From the NCBI GenBank assembly GCA_014584575.1, contig JACTMP010000078.1, forward strand, positions 112,279-176,278: 64,000 bases of DNA, given 5' to 3'. Within the stretch, counting starts at the first letter, position 1. Each line of letters starts with the position of its first letter. Origin of the DNA: Chloroflexota bacterium (GTDB taxonomy: Bacteria; Chloroflexota; Anaerolineae; Promineifilales; Promineifilaceae). The notes below the pieces were generated by a model. The model searched no databases and had not been told where the DNA came from. It saw only the letters and a program-made list of their open reading frames with translations. The position numbers and the translations under genes were made by a program. Below, piece after piece: positions 43,328 to 50,178 of the stretch.

Positions 43328-43459
43328 GACTAGCTTAATGTTGTGACACGTTGCCAGAGAGAGAACCAAGAGCGGCACGAGCGCGAAACCTTCAACCACA
43401 AAAATCCCATCAGACGGGCGAGCCCTGATCTCGCAGGTCAACTTCATTACTTGTTAGGC
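43328..43459 (-). other. Integron-like attC site 1
   Basis: Read on the minus strand: outer box GCCTAAC (at 43453-43459), then AATGAAGTTGAC. At the other end GTCACAACATT is followed by GCTAGTC (43328-43334) as a degenerate outer box. The inner boxes pair imperfectly with unpaired extra bases. The 231-residue gene ends at 43410, inside this site, as cassette genes often do. Its outer box is imperfect, so this is the weaker end of the set. Confidence 0.5.
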
Positions 43460-44105
43460 GATTATCCTCAAATGAGAGAACTTCAGCCTTTGCGGTCAAC
43501 AACTCCTGCCCTTTCTGATCCCGTTCTGTGGGGGATCCAAGCCAAGTCAATTCCCAAATAATCCCATATAAAATTTGCCCTAAAGAGAACTGGGGACCTT
43601 TGTAACTGTGCGTTTGCCTTCCTTCATTTTCGGTGATACTTGGATAAATTTTGAACTCATCACACAATTTGAGTGGTAGTCCAGCAATCTCATTAGTTGG
43701 GGTAAACATGAGACTGATTGGAATTTCAGCAGAGGTGCCTATACCATGAAACTCCGGAAAGATATTTCCTGATAGGGTTTTGTCCTCTTGGCTATGCTCG
43801 ACACTCCAGTATAGTTCCACATACTTGATTTCTGTCTCATTTTCCAAAAAAGGTCGAAGTCCTTCTTCCACAATCTCACTCAACCATTTGTTGAGGATTA
43901 TCTGGAAAACGTCAAGGTGGCGCTCAAGCAAATAGAATACATCTCGAAGTATAACATCCTCATTTAATGTACAAGCATCAAATAGGCAACTTGGAGCTAC
44001 ATTTGTTACATCATCGGTGACATAGCTACCTACATCCGTGTCTTCGTCATATACCCATGTCGTTCGCAACAGTTTGCCGCCACTTATGATCTTTAATCCT
44101 TCCAT
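43410..44105 (-). CDS. Cassette protein of unknown function
   Basis: A 231-residue soluble acidic protein starting MEGLKIISGGKLLRTTWVYD. It has no recognised domain, no signal peptide and no membrane helix; notable parts are FDACTLNEDVILRDVFYLLE and SLGQILYGIIWELTWLGSP. It is AT-rich, lacks the ACGGCCGT octamer, and its last residues are encoded within attC site 1. AGAGAGCAG before the ATG is a modest ribosome-binding site. Context suggests a mobile gene cassette. Confidence 0.65.
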   Translation of the reverse strand: MEGLKIISGGKLLRTTWVYDEDTDVGSYVTDDVTNVAPSCLFDACTLNEDVILRDVFYLLERHLDVFQIILNKWLSEIVEEGLRPFLENETEIKYVELYWSVEHSQEDKTLSGNIFPEFHGIGTSAEIPISLMFTPTNEIAGLPLKLCDEFKIYPSITENEGRQTHSYKGPQFSLGQILYGIIWELTWLGSPTERDQKGQELLTAKAEVLSFEDNRLTSNEVDLRDQGSPV

Positions 44106-44178
44106 GATCTGCTCTCTCTATTTACAGTGAAAACGAAACGCTTTTCTTTCGCTACGGGTAATGGCCTAGCACTTATTT

Positions 44179-44216
44179 GCACGAATGCGGGATAAACCCC
44201 CGAAATTCGTCTTACC
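44179..44216. repeat. GCACGAATGCGGG...TTCGTCTTACC repeat, copy 1
   Basis: GCACGAATGCGGGATAAACC then CCCGAAATTCGTCTTACC. It contains an imperfect hairpin (CGAATGCGGG with CCCGAAATTCG). Near-identical copy at 46700-46737, also between cassette genes. Confidence 0.7.
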
Positions 44217-44231
44217 TTGCTTGTTTGCGGC

Positions 44232-44303
44232 TGACCATTTGCTTTGACGGTGCATAGTATAGCGGGAAACGGCCGTGTGCCTACATTGTCAACAGAGGAA
44301 TAA
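44232..44303. repeat. Cassette-spacer repeat R, copy 1
   Basis: TGACCATTTGCTTTGACGGT, GCATAGTATAGCGGGAAACG, GCCGTGTGCCTACATTGTCA and ACAGAGGAATA. Copies at 46854-46902 and 49441-49512 share the TGCATAGTATAG core followed by the ACGGCCGTG octamer. On minus, TATACT could be a -10, but no -35 is at 17 bp. Confidence 0.7.
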
Positions 44304-44348
44304 TTGTCGGGTACGGTTTTTGGGTTGTGAGAGGCGAGGGAGGGGAGT

Positions 44349-44465
44349 ACGGCCGTGAGCGTCAACAACACCACCGCCAGCGACACCGCCACCCTCATCA
44401 TCCCTGGCGGCCCGCCGCCACCGGATAATTTGGTGGTCTATCTGCCGATCATCGTCAAGCCGTAA
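44349..44465 (+). pseudogene. Truncated 3' end of the giant gene, copy B
   Basis: A 39-codon open remnant beginning at ACGGCCGTG: TAVSVNNTTASDTATLII, then PDNLVVYLPIIVKP and stop. It matches the last residues of the giant protein closely but has no upstream gene. The sequence to the left of the octamer is instead the G-rich element that elsewhere follows terminators. The terminator and G-rich tail follow to 44542. Confidence 0.85.
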
Positions 44466-44469
44466 AACG

Positions 44470-44508
44470 AAAAGCCCCGAAGGGTTTCCAAAACCCTTCG
44501 GGGCTTTT
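44470..44508 (+). terminator. Terminator copy after remnant B
   Basis: AAAAGCCCCGAAGGGTTT, loop CC, AAAACCCTTCGGGGCTTTT. Two compensatory changes relative to the parent copy preserve the stem. Confidence 0.88.
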
Positions 44509-44585
44509 GTGTTGTGATAGAGGAGGGGGAGGGGGTACGGCCGTTTGGCAGGGAAGTCACTTTCAACTGGCTGGTTTATCTGGGT

Positions 44586-44643
44586 GACTAACGCCTGCTT
44601 CAGCCGCATCCCGATAGGGTGTCGGCTGCAAGCCATGTTGGGC
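44586..44643 (-). other. Integron-like attC site 2
   Basis: On the minus strand: GCCCAAC outer box (44637-44643), inner GGCTTGCAGCCG, a short loop, inner CGGCTGAAGC, then GGCGTTAGTC (44586-44592). The inner boxes pair as GCTT(G)CAGCCG with CGGCTGAAGC, leaving one extra-helical G on the left arm, the hallmark of attC polarity. Length 58 bp. It lies downstream of the 44772-46548 gene pair on the coding strand, as expected for a cassette. Confidence 0.72.
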
Positions 44644-44771
44644 GGCGCGTTCGTTATCACATTGACTATATCGTAGTTGTCAACCATCAAGACATCGTTT
44701 CGTTTTTCGCAAATTTTCCCAGAGGTGACCGTATAAAATGGCGAAACGATGTTTTGATATACGACACGTAG

Positions 44772-45998
44772 TTACTTCAGTAGTTTGGCCGTTCTTACAA
44801 GATATGTGACCGATGATGGTTGCTTCCTCAGTAACGCCCGTTTGCTATTCCAAATTTCTAATGTACTAACAAAGAACGAACTGACTATTGGTAAAGCGGA
44901 GGCCGCAATTAGGCCACTCGTTGATAAGCCACCAAGAAAAGTTACGCCAGCACTTAAAGCACTTCCCCCTGCAACGCCAAATGACAATGCTTTGACTAGA
45001 GAAGGGAAAACTCTGTCACGCACTCCTTTCATCTCGTTGTTCAACTCGTCAAACTGCTTTTGCATATTTGCAATGGTTTCAGCAACCTTTGCATCATATT
45101 CGGCTGTTGTCGGATCACTGTCGATTGCCCTGATTGCATTGTCAATTTCTTTCAAAAACTCCCTTCTCAAGTCGCTACTGCTTTCTCTAAATTTGATGAT
45201 GTCATCAAACGAAACCTTATCCATCTGTGCTACAGGAAACATTTCTTGAAAAAGCCTAATTATCTCTCCGTGAGATGATATGGTTCGGAAACGCCGTCGT
45301 TCATAATTGTCTATAACCTCAACCTCTGAGTCGGCGGAGGCAAATGCTCTCTTTAACTTCCGTAGCACTAATTCGTGATGCAGTTGGCTAGTAGTAACAG
45401 GGGTAAGGTGAAGTTCTTCAGAAGCCTGTAGAAAGAAGTTCAAAGATGCAGCACTTCCTGCCTCATAGGACAATGTCCAATGATGTCTCTTAGTTCCAGG
45501 GACAAGAATGTGGTCTGCCCATATTGGGTTGCCTAAATAACGATCATCCTCCAATAGTGGCATGGCAATCTTCCCATAATATGCTTGCCATGTATAGTCG
45601 CCTGCGGGTTCCAAGCCGTAAGATTCTCGTTGCCGTGCCGGGAGTCCATATCTTTGAGGAGTGGAAGCAATTTTAGTGAATTGTTCATCTTGTAAGTCAG
45701 CAATTGTCCCAAGTGCCACTTCATTAGATTGTCTCACTAAGAGTTTTCGCACATCTACGATTTGAATAATGCTTTCTTGTCCAAGTGAATCATAATGCGG
45801 ACGTAACGACTCATATGCTAAAAATGTAGGGTCTTCCTTTGATAATCTGTTAAGTTGATAGGAGCGCCATTCAGGGTCAACATCATCGAGAAATGAAATG
45901 TTGTCGAAAGCAAGTAGCAAATACTTTAGTGCGGCTTCATCAAGCAGTCTTGAAAAAGGAAAATATAGACAGTTAAAGAGGCTTACTTTACTGCTCAT
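44772..45998 (-). CDS. Unknown protein with C-terminal membrane hairpin, second gene of a two-gene cassette
   Basis: A 408-residue AT-rich gene product. The N-terminal ~270 residues are soluble (LFNCLYFPFSRLLDEAALKY, YTWQAYYGKIAMPLLEDDRY, IWADHILVPGTKRHHWTL) and faintly recall DUF6236-type proteins. Residues ~275-335 are probably coiled coil (AKVAETIANMQKQFDELNNE). The end has two hydrophobic helices (GVAGGSALSAGVTFLGGL, SGLIAASALPIVSSFFV). The start overlaps the preceding gene by 11 bp, so the two are translated together. A soluble sensor plus membrane segment would suit a toxin or defence effector, but that is inference. Confidence 0.65.
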   Translation of the reverse strand: MSSKVSLFNCLYFPFSRLLDEAALKYLLLAFDNISFLDDVDPEWRSYQLNRLSKEDPTFLAYESLRPHYDSLGQESIIQIVDVRKLLVRQSNEVALGTIADLQDEQFTKIASTPQRYGLPARQRESYGLEPAGDYTWQAYYGKIAMPLLEDDRYLGNPIWADHILVPGTKRHHWTLSYEAGSAASLNFFLQASEELHLTPVTTSQLHHELVLRKLKRAFASADSEVEVIDNYERRRFRTISSHGEIIRLFQEMFPVAQMDKVSFDDIIKFRESSSDLRREFLKEIDNAIRAIDSDPTTAEYDAKVAETIANMQKQFDELNNEMKGVRDRVFPSLVKALSFGVAGGSALSAGVTFLGGLSTSGLIAASALPIVSSFFVSTLEIWNSKRALLRKQPSSVTYLVRTAKLLK

Positions 45999-46548
45999 CT
46001 TGAATAAGTTCTTCCTTTACATCCATCAATTCTAAGATATGTGTGCGTAGACCCTGATGTGTAATCGCTGGTGTCGTTAGATAAGATACAGCATGCCCTG
46101 TTGGAACGTGAAAGAGTTTTTGGTCAGATTCCGATATAGTCGTAAGTGAGTCTATTGAATCAATGTTATTTGTTGCTGAATACTCTAGCAGTTCAATACA
46201 GAACCAAATTGCCCAATAAACCTCATTGGGAAGTTTACGCAAGTCTTCAATAAAATCATCAGTGATGTAACAAAACCCTAAAATCGCTGCGCCAGTATTA
46301 AGCTGAAAGTGTTGGGGTAATGGTTTCGGATTTTTCAATTCTTGCGCTAGATTTCCTCGCTCGACTATTTCTTCTAGAATCGGAATAAACTTGGCTGCCG
46401 CTTTTTCAATTTCCTTTGATGAGAAATTATCGATCTTTGTGCCACAAATGTACTCAAGATAGCTTGAAAACTTAAATCTTGCTGGTCGCGCAAGCACTGT
46501 TTTCTTGATAATTGAAAGTTTTTCTCGAACTTGAGCGTTATCTATCAT
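45988..46548 (-). CDS. Unknown protein, first gene of the two-gene cassette
   Basis: A 186-residue soluble, mainly helical protein: MIDNAQVREKLSIIKKTVLA, NFSSKEIEKAAAKFIPILEE, AAILGFCYITDDFIEDLRKL and ATNNIDSIDSLTTISESD. No domain recognised. It is AT-rich, has no ACGGCCGT octamer, and overlaps the start of the membrane-hairpin gene. The compact coupling recalls immunity/effector or antitoxin/toxin pairs. It begins 21 bp after attC site 3 in the direction of transcription, the position expected of a cassette's first gene. Confidence 0.65.
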   Translation of the reverse strand: MIDNAQVREKLSIIKKTVLARPARFKFSSYLEYICGTKIDNFSSKEIEKAAAKFIPILEEIVERGNLAQELKNPKPLPQHFQLNTGAAILGFCYITDDFIEDLRKLPNEVYWAIWFCIELLEYSATNNIDSIDSLTTISESDQKLFHVPTGHAVSYLTTPAITHQGLRTHILELMDVKEELIQDEQ

Positions 46549-46568
46549 TGCACTCTTTTCTTTTTCGC

Positions 46569-46637
46569 GTCCGCCCGTTCAGTTGCATAAGCCGCAAAAT
46601 CTGTGTGCAGTTTTGTCGGCTTAATGCGATGTTGGGA
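46569..46637 (-). other. Integron-like attC site 3
   Basis: On the minus strand: TCCCAAC (46631-46637), ATCGCATTAAGCCG, a stem-loop with AAAACTGCACACAG and TTTTGCGG, CGGCTTATGC, and a degenerate AACGGGC outer box. Left inner CATTAAGCCG pairs with CGGCTTATG, leaving one extra T on the left arm. The inner fold is convincing; the right outer box does not fit GTTRRRY. Confidence 0.55.
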
Positions 46638-46687
46638 CGGCGAGGTCTGACTTAAACAAACCTAAAAATATATTTAGCCGTCCCAAC
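46631..46687. repeat. Inverted repeat GTTGGGACGGC ... GCCGTCCCAAC
   Basis: Perfect 11-bp arms around an AT-rich 35-bp interior, the left arm coinciding with the outer box of attC site 3. It could be a second, partial recombination site or an element boundary. Confidence 0.6.
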
Positions 46688-46699
46688 ACTTATTATACT

Positions 46700-46737
46700 G
46701 CACGAATGCGGGGTAAACCCCCGAAATTCGTCTTACC
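46700..46737. repeat. GCACGAATGCGGG...TTCGTCTTACC repeat, copy 2
   Basis: Near-identical to 44179-44216. The 385-bp gap from 46638 to 47022 contains this copy, a run of TAAACCCCTC units, repeat R copy 2 and two octamers. No gene is seen. Confidence 0.7.
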
Positions 46738-46853
46738 CCGCGTGTTTTGCGGGATAAACCCCTCTATTGGGATACATACCTGCAAAACCTGCGGTATAAC
46801 ATGAAGATTGGGGTTTTATCCGGCAAATGTGCCTGGTAAACCTCTTTTTTGTT

Positions 46854-46902
46854 GATGACTGTTTGCTCTGACGGTGCATAGTATAGCGGAGAGACGGCCG
46901 TG
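46854..46902. repeat. Cassette-spacer repeat R, copy 2
   Basis: GATGACTGTTTGCTCTGACG, GTGCATAGTATAGCGGAGAG, then the octamer ACGGCCGTG. After the octamer the sequence differs from copies 1 and 3. Confidence 0.65.
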
Positions 46903-47022
46903 TTACCACCACAAAACCGGCCTGATGGATGGGGTACGGCCGTGGCCAGCCTTTCAGGTGGCGGAAAATGCGGCGGGCGTCGCCAGACGATAGATTGCCG
47001 GTCGGTACATTTTGAAAGATTG

Positions 47023-47298
47023 TCAGGCAGCTTTTTCCATCGCCAGACGTTCAGCCACCCACAGGTTCACTAACGTCTCGGGTAGCAAACCGCGCACACG
47101 AGATTGAGCTTCAAGTTGGGTATAGACATCTGGATCAAGGGTAATGCGCCGCCTTTGTTCCGCTCTAACCTCGAACTCCACTTCGTGAGTTTCGTCCCAG
47201 TAATCGGCCAGACTATGGGTATCCCAAAACTCCGCGATCTCTTCTAAGGTCCGCGCTTTAGAGATACTGGTGAGTTGTGCATCATTACTTTCGCTCAT
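47023..47298 (-). CDS. brnA: BrnA-type antitoxin
   Basis: A 91-residue antitoxin that would bind the BrnT toxin and its own promoter. The N-terminal half (SISKARTLEEIAEFWDTHSL, ADYWDETHEVEFEV) is the CopG-antitoxin signature. RRRITLDPDVYTQLEAQSRV is the ribbon-helix-helix DNA-binding part. The start at 47298 (MSESND) is preferred because GGAG lies just upstream; it overlaps the toxin stop by 14 bp, as is usual for brnTA. Confidence 0.8.
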   Translation of the reverse strand: MSESNDAQLTSISKARTLEEIAEFWDTHSLADYWDETHEVEFEVRAEQRRRITLDPDVYTQLEAQSRVRGLLPETLVNLWVAERLAMEKAA

Positions 47299-47569
47299 AA
47301 CGTCTCCGTTCTTTCTTATCCATGTCTCTAGCACTCAGAATAAGAGCCGTATTATTTGGCTTGTGGATGAAAAACACAATGAGGTAACGCCCCATATCCG
47401 TTTGCCCACTGGCTGAGTATACGTCTTGATCCGGTCTATTTCCCAATTCGACAAAGCGATACTTTGGTCTGTGAAAGAATACATTTTCTACCTCATCTTG
47501 GGTCACATGATGCTTGACGATAAGTTTATCAAGAATGTCGGGTAACCAAATGAAGTCATCAATGTACAT
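47285..47569 (-). CDS. brnT: BrnT-type ribonuclease toxin
   Basis: A 94-residue RelE-fold toxin predicted to cleave RNA. The start MYIDDFIWLPDILDKLIVKH lacks the common WD...NxxKxxxKH wording but keeps the KH position. EVENVFFHRPKYRFVELGNR and GRYLIVFFIHKPNNTALIL follow, then the diagnostic C-terminus SARDMDKKERRRYE. ATG 47569 is chosen because TGGAGCAA lies ahead of it. It is co-transcribed with brnA. Confidence 0.82.
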   Translation of the reverse strand: MYIDDFIWLPDILDKLIVKHHVTQDEVENVFFHRPKYRFVELGNRPDQDVYSASGQTDMGRYLIVFFIHKPNNTALILSARDMDKKERRRYERK

Positions 47570-47668
47570 CAGTAGATTTGCTCCATATTTTACGGCCGTT
47601 GTCAATGCTTCAACCACCCATCGGCAAGGCGTTATAGAGTTCCCAGAACTACCTGGTGGTTCGCGACT

Positions 47669-47983
47669 TCATCGAGTGCTGACTTTGCCATTTTCTATGA
47701 CCAATTCCAACGTATTACCCGCTTCCAAATCGTTAAGAGCCTGTTCAGCCATCTCTCGAAACTTTTCCTGGTTAGCCAGATAAGTTGCTTCCCACGCTTT
47801 TTCTTCAAGCGCCAATTCTTCTGGCGTTATCTCTTCGTCGGGCAATCCGTAAGATGCTGTCTGTGCTTGCAGCCAACGGGCAAAATCCAGCACTTGCCTT
47901 GCCCGGTGTGGTTGCAAGGTTCTGATCGTGGCAATTAACTCTTGTTCTAAGGCCTTTTTGGGTCTGGCAGTTTGTGTTTCCAT
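47669..47983 (-). CDS. Small antitoxin-like protein
   Basis: A 104-residue protein starting METQTARPKKALEQELIATI. The TIRTLQPHRARQVLDFARWL segment is reminiscent of DUF2281-type antitoxins, and the tail (NDLEAGNTLELVIENGKVST) looks partly disordered. A GGAGG site lies 6-10 bases before ATG 47983. No intact toxin gene follows directly: the next 100 bp before brnT has none. It could be an orphan antitoxin. Confidence 0.6.
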   Translation of the reverse strand: METQTARPKKALEQELIATIRTLQPHRARQVLDFARWLQAQTASYGLPDEEITPEELALEEKAWEATYLANQEKFREMAEQALNDLEAGNTLELVIENGKVSTR

Positions 47984-48035
47984 AGGTATCGCCTCCAAAT
48001 GAAGGGAGTATAGCATTATTTTGGGTTATTGGTGT

Positions 48036-48152
48036 ACGGCCGTGTCGGCCAACAACACCACCGCCAGCGACACCGCCACCCTCATCATCCCCGGCGAACC
48101 CCCGCCGCCAGATAATCTGTTGGTCTACCTGCCGATTGTGGTACGGCCGTAA
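48036..48152 (+). pseudogene. Truncated 3' end of the giant gene, copy C
   Basis: A 39-codon remnant starting precisely at ACGGCCGTG: TAVSANNTTASDTATLII, then PDNLLVYLPIVVRP and stop. Same length as copy B (117 bp to the stop). Upstream sequence is unrelated to the giant gene. A terminator and G-rich tail follow to 48238. Confidence 0.85.
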
Positions 48153-48161
48153 AACAATATG

Positions 48162-48201
48162 AAAAAGACCCGAAGGGTTTTGGAAACCCTTCGGGTCTTT
48201 T
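48162..48201 (+). terminator. Terminator copy after remnant C
   Basis: GAAAAAGACCCGAAGGGTTT, loop TG, GAAACCCTTCGGGTCTTTT. Same stem as the parent. Confidence 0.88.
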
Positions 48202-48253
48202 GTGTTGTGATAGGAGGGGGAGGGAGGGTACGGCCGTGGGCTTTTAATGACTT

Positions 48254-48383
48254 GACTAACGGCAAGCGTTAGTGGTAGGTGGGAGGGCTGAGACTCGCCG
48301 TCGAAACGGGAAAAGCTCAAAGTTCAGAAAAATGTCTGAAAACGCGCCGCGTACCCACCTGTCCACTGCACGCATTGTTAGGC
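48254..48383 (-). other. Integron-like attC site 4
   Basis: On the minus strand: GCCTAAC (48377-48383), AATGCGTGCAGTGGACAGG, TGGG, a long loop, then CCCACCTACCACTAACGC and GTTAGTC (48254-48260). The inner boxes AGTGG(A)CAGGTGGG and CCCACCTACCACT pair with one extra base on the left arm, the same polarity as site 2. Length 130 bp. It begins 8 bp after the transporter stop codon. Confidence 0.68.
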
Positions 48384-48391
48384 GCATTTTA

Positions 48392-49261
48392 TCAGAAGGC
48401 AGTTGCTACTATACCAACAATTGCCATGCAGACTCCAAAGCCTTGAAATCTTGAAACTCTATCGTTCAAGAACATCACAGCCAGCATAATCGTCACAATT
48501 GATAAAGCAGATGCGATTGGCGTTATTAGTATTGCGTCGCCGATCGTCAAACCGTAATTTACAAGTGCTACTGCGGCAACTTCAATAACGCCCATTAGTA
48601 AGATCACGTGTTTTGTCTTTCTTGAACTATACGTTAATCCAATTTCCTGCTTGACAGCAAACGAGAAGATAAGCAGGAAGATCGCAATTCCAAATTTTAT
48701 AAGAAGGGTTGTCAACAGCCACCCAATTTCTTCGGAAATAATCTCGCTGAAATTCCAGAAAATTCCAAAGAAAAACGCTCCCATAATTGCTTCTTTCACG
48801 CCCAATGATAGCCGTAGTTTTTGACTTCCAACATTGGCCCAATCAATGGAGGCTAATGTTGCTCCAGCGATAATCATAAATACGCCTATGGTTTGGGTCG
48901 TGGTGAGGCGTTGTCCCATGAAAAGAAAAGCAAACACCATTGTGAACACTGCCCATAAATTCATGGTTGCGGCAATGATTGACACATTCCCCTTTTCAAA
49001 GCCTTTGAAGAAAAACAAGTAACCGGCGGAATAAACGATGGACGCAACTGGGAACAAGAGGATTGCCAAAGCAGGAAGGTTGATTTCTGTTTTGAAGATC
49101 AAGGCAAGCAGAAGGATGGAAATTAGGCCAGCCAACTGTGACCAAAATAAAGACTTGAAAGAACCAATCTGCTTAGAAAGAACACCGCCTAGAAAATCAT
49201 AGATTCCCCATCCAAACATACCGCCAATTCCCGATAATATGCTTAAGATGATTGTACTCAT
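48392..49261 (-). CDS. EamA/DMT-family transporter in a cassette
   Basis: A 289-residue inner-membrane protein with ten predicted helices arranged as two EamA repeats: IILSILSGIGGMFGWGIYDF, LFFFKGFEKGNVSIIAATMN and MNLWAVFTMVFAFLFMGQRL in the first. ALVNYGLTIGDAILITPIAS and FLNDRVSRFQGFGVCMAIVG are in the second. Substrate unknown (metabolite export is typical). It is AT-rich and octamer-free, unlike flanking chromosome, and is followed at once by attC site 4. Confidence 0.82.
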   Translation of the reverse strand: MSTIILSILSGIGGMFGWGIYDFLGGVLSKQIGSFKSLFWSQLAGLISILLLALIFKTEINLPALAILLFPVASIVYSAGYLFFFKGFEKGNVSIIAATMNLWAVFTMVFAFLFMGQRLTTTQTIGVFMIIAGATLASIDWANVGSQKLRLSLGVKEAIMGAFFFGIFWNFSEIISEEIGWLLTTLLIKFGIAIFLLIFSFAVKQEIGLTYSSRKTKHVILLMGVIEVAAVALVNYGLTIGDAILITPIASALSIVTIMLAVMFLNDRVSRFQGFGVCMAIVGIVATAF

Positions 49262-49299
49262 GGGTTCATATTTTCATGATTGACGATGACAGATTAAGC

Positions 49300-49375
49300 G
49301 GCTAACGATAAAGGATTGATGCGGCGCGGTCAAACGAAACCTGTAATGACCAACGCCTCAGCCACTGCATTGGGT
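49300..49375 (-). other. Possible degenerate attC site
   Basis: On the minus strand ACCCAAT (49369-49375) and GTTAGCC (49300-49306) could be outer boxes, with ATGCAGTGGC and GCCGCATC as weakly pairing inner boxes. It is correctly placed between hicA and the transporter but does not meet the consensus well. Confidence 0.25.
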
Positions 49376-49440
49376 ATCAGAACACCTTGTTGCACAAAGT
49401 CGGCCCACGATGAGTGGATGATAAACCTCTTTTTTGTTGG

Positions 49441-49512
49441 TGACCATTTGTTCTGACTGTGCATAGTATAGTGGGCAAACGGCCGTGCCCCCACATCGTC
49501 ACCAGAGGAATA
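49441..49512. repeat. Cassette-spacer repeat R, copy 3
   Basis: TGACCATTTGTTCTGACTGT, GCATAGTATAGTGGGCAAAC, GGCCGTGCCCCCACATCGTC and ACCAGAGGAATA, about 80% like copy 1. The 325-bp gap 49262-49586 holds this, a G-rich GAGGGAGGGGGTACGG element, and no convincing gene. Confidence 0.7.
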
Positions 49513-49586
49513 GCGGCCAGGTACGGCTTTTAGGTGGTGAGAGGAGAGGGAGGGGGTACGGTAGACATTGAAATGAAAAGCTTTTG

Positions 49587-49772
49587 TCACTCCTCGTCAT
49601 TTTGCAACATCTTGATAATGTGCCGGGCCAGGTGTTCATTGATTTCCCGATGACGTGGCACTGGCTGAGAGATGCCTGTTTGTGGATTTGTGTACCAATC
49701 GTGGTTGGCCCAATGGCGTATGAGAACACAACCGAAACCTTCAATCTTTTTGATCAGGGCAGTGCGCTTCAC
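49587..49772 (-). CDS. hicA: HicA-type mRNA interferase toxin
   Basis: A 61-residue dsRBD-fold toxin: MKRTALIKKIEGFGCVLIRH, then WYTNPQTGISQPVPRHREIN with the conserved active-site His in the preceding RHWANHDWY region, then HLARHIIKML. The size and pattern match HicA. The start overlaps the hicB stop by four bases. Partner hicB is immediately upstream. Confidence 0.85.
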   Translation of the reverse strand: MKRTALIKKIEGFGCVLIRHWANHDWYTNPQTGISQPVPRHREINEHLARHIIKMLQNDEE

Positions 49773-49969
49773 GCGACGACAAGCTCCTCAACTTTGCGGA
49801 TGCCGGGAATATGGCCATCGGTTATATCATGGTATAACTCTTTCAAGTTTTCTTTGAGTTCATCAAGGGTTCCACCCTGCGTCCAATAATCTGGATAGTC
49901 CTGGAGATAGCCCAGCCAATCATCATTTTCTTGCCAGTAAACAATTTTCACTGCTTGCATTTTTACCAT
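49769..49969 (-). CDS. hicB: HicB-type antitoxin
   Basis: A 66-residue truncated-RNase-H-fold antitoxin: AVKIVYWQENDDWLGYLQDY, then DYWTQGGTLDELKENLKELY and HDITDGHIPGIRKVEELVVA. The short form without a C-terminal HTH is common beside small hicA genes. ATG 49969 or the internal MQAVK could be the start. The antitoxin-first order matches many hicBA operons. Confidence 0.82.
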   Translation of the reverse strand: MVKMQAVKIVYWQENDDWLGYLQDYPDYWTQGGTLDELKENLKELYHDITDGHIPGIRKVEELVVA

Positions 49970-50178
49970 CCTTGTCAGGGAAATCTCTGATTCTGGTTCT
50001 GGTTACTGATCTGTGGAATATAGCAAATTGTAATTTGAGCCAGAAAGATTGGTCAAGTCTTTTGGGTGGTGATGAGGAGAGGGAGGGAGTACGGCCGTGC
50101 AACGCTCTAATGTTGGTTGTTTTCCAGGGTTTTCACCTCTCATGGGGTTGTGGAGCAGTTTGGTTTGTACATGATGCG
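49970..50178. other. Intergenic end of the cassette region
   Basis: A 209-bp gap holding the last G-rich element (TTTTGGGTGGTGATGAGGAG, AGGGAGGGAG, then octamer ACGGCCGTG near 50090). Beyond it lies the 3' end of purB. No gene is seen. Confidence 0.5.

Noticed and set aside
44232..44303. Repeat R as a cassette promoter (TATACT on minus)
   Set aside because: A TTGACA on the same strand is 25 bp away, too far for a standard promoter; in other copies it is not conserved.
44093..44401. Minus-strand open frame across remnant B
   Set aside because: It is the antisense of the duplicated giant-gene end; similar antisense frames appear at every copy.
49330..49590. Minus-strand 86-codon open frame between hicA and the transporter
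   Set aside because: It translates spacer repeat R and the G-rich element, has no conserved sequence and no good start signal.
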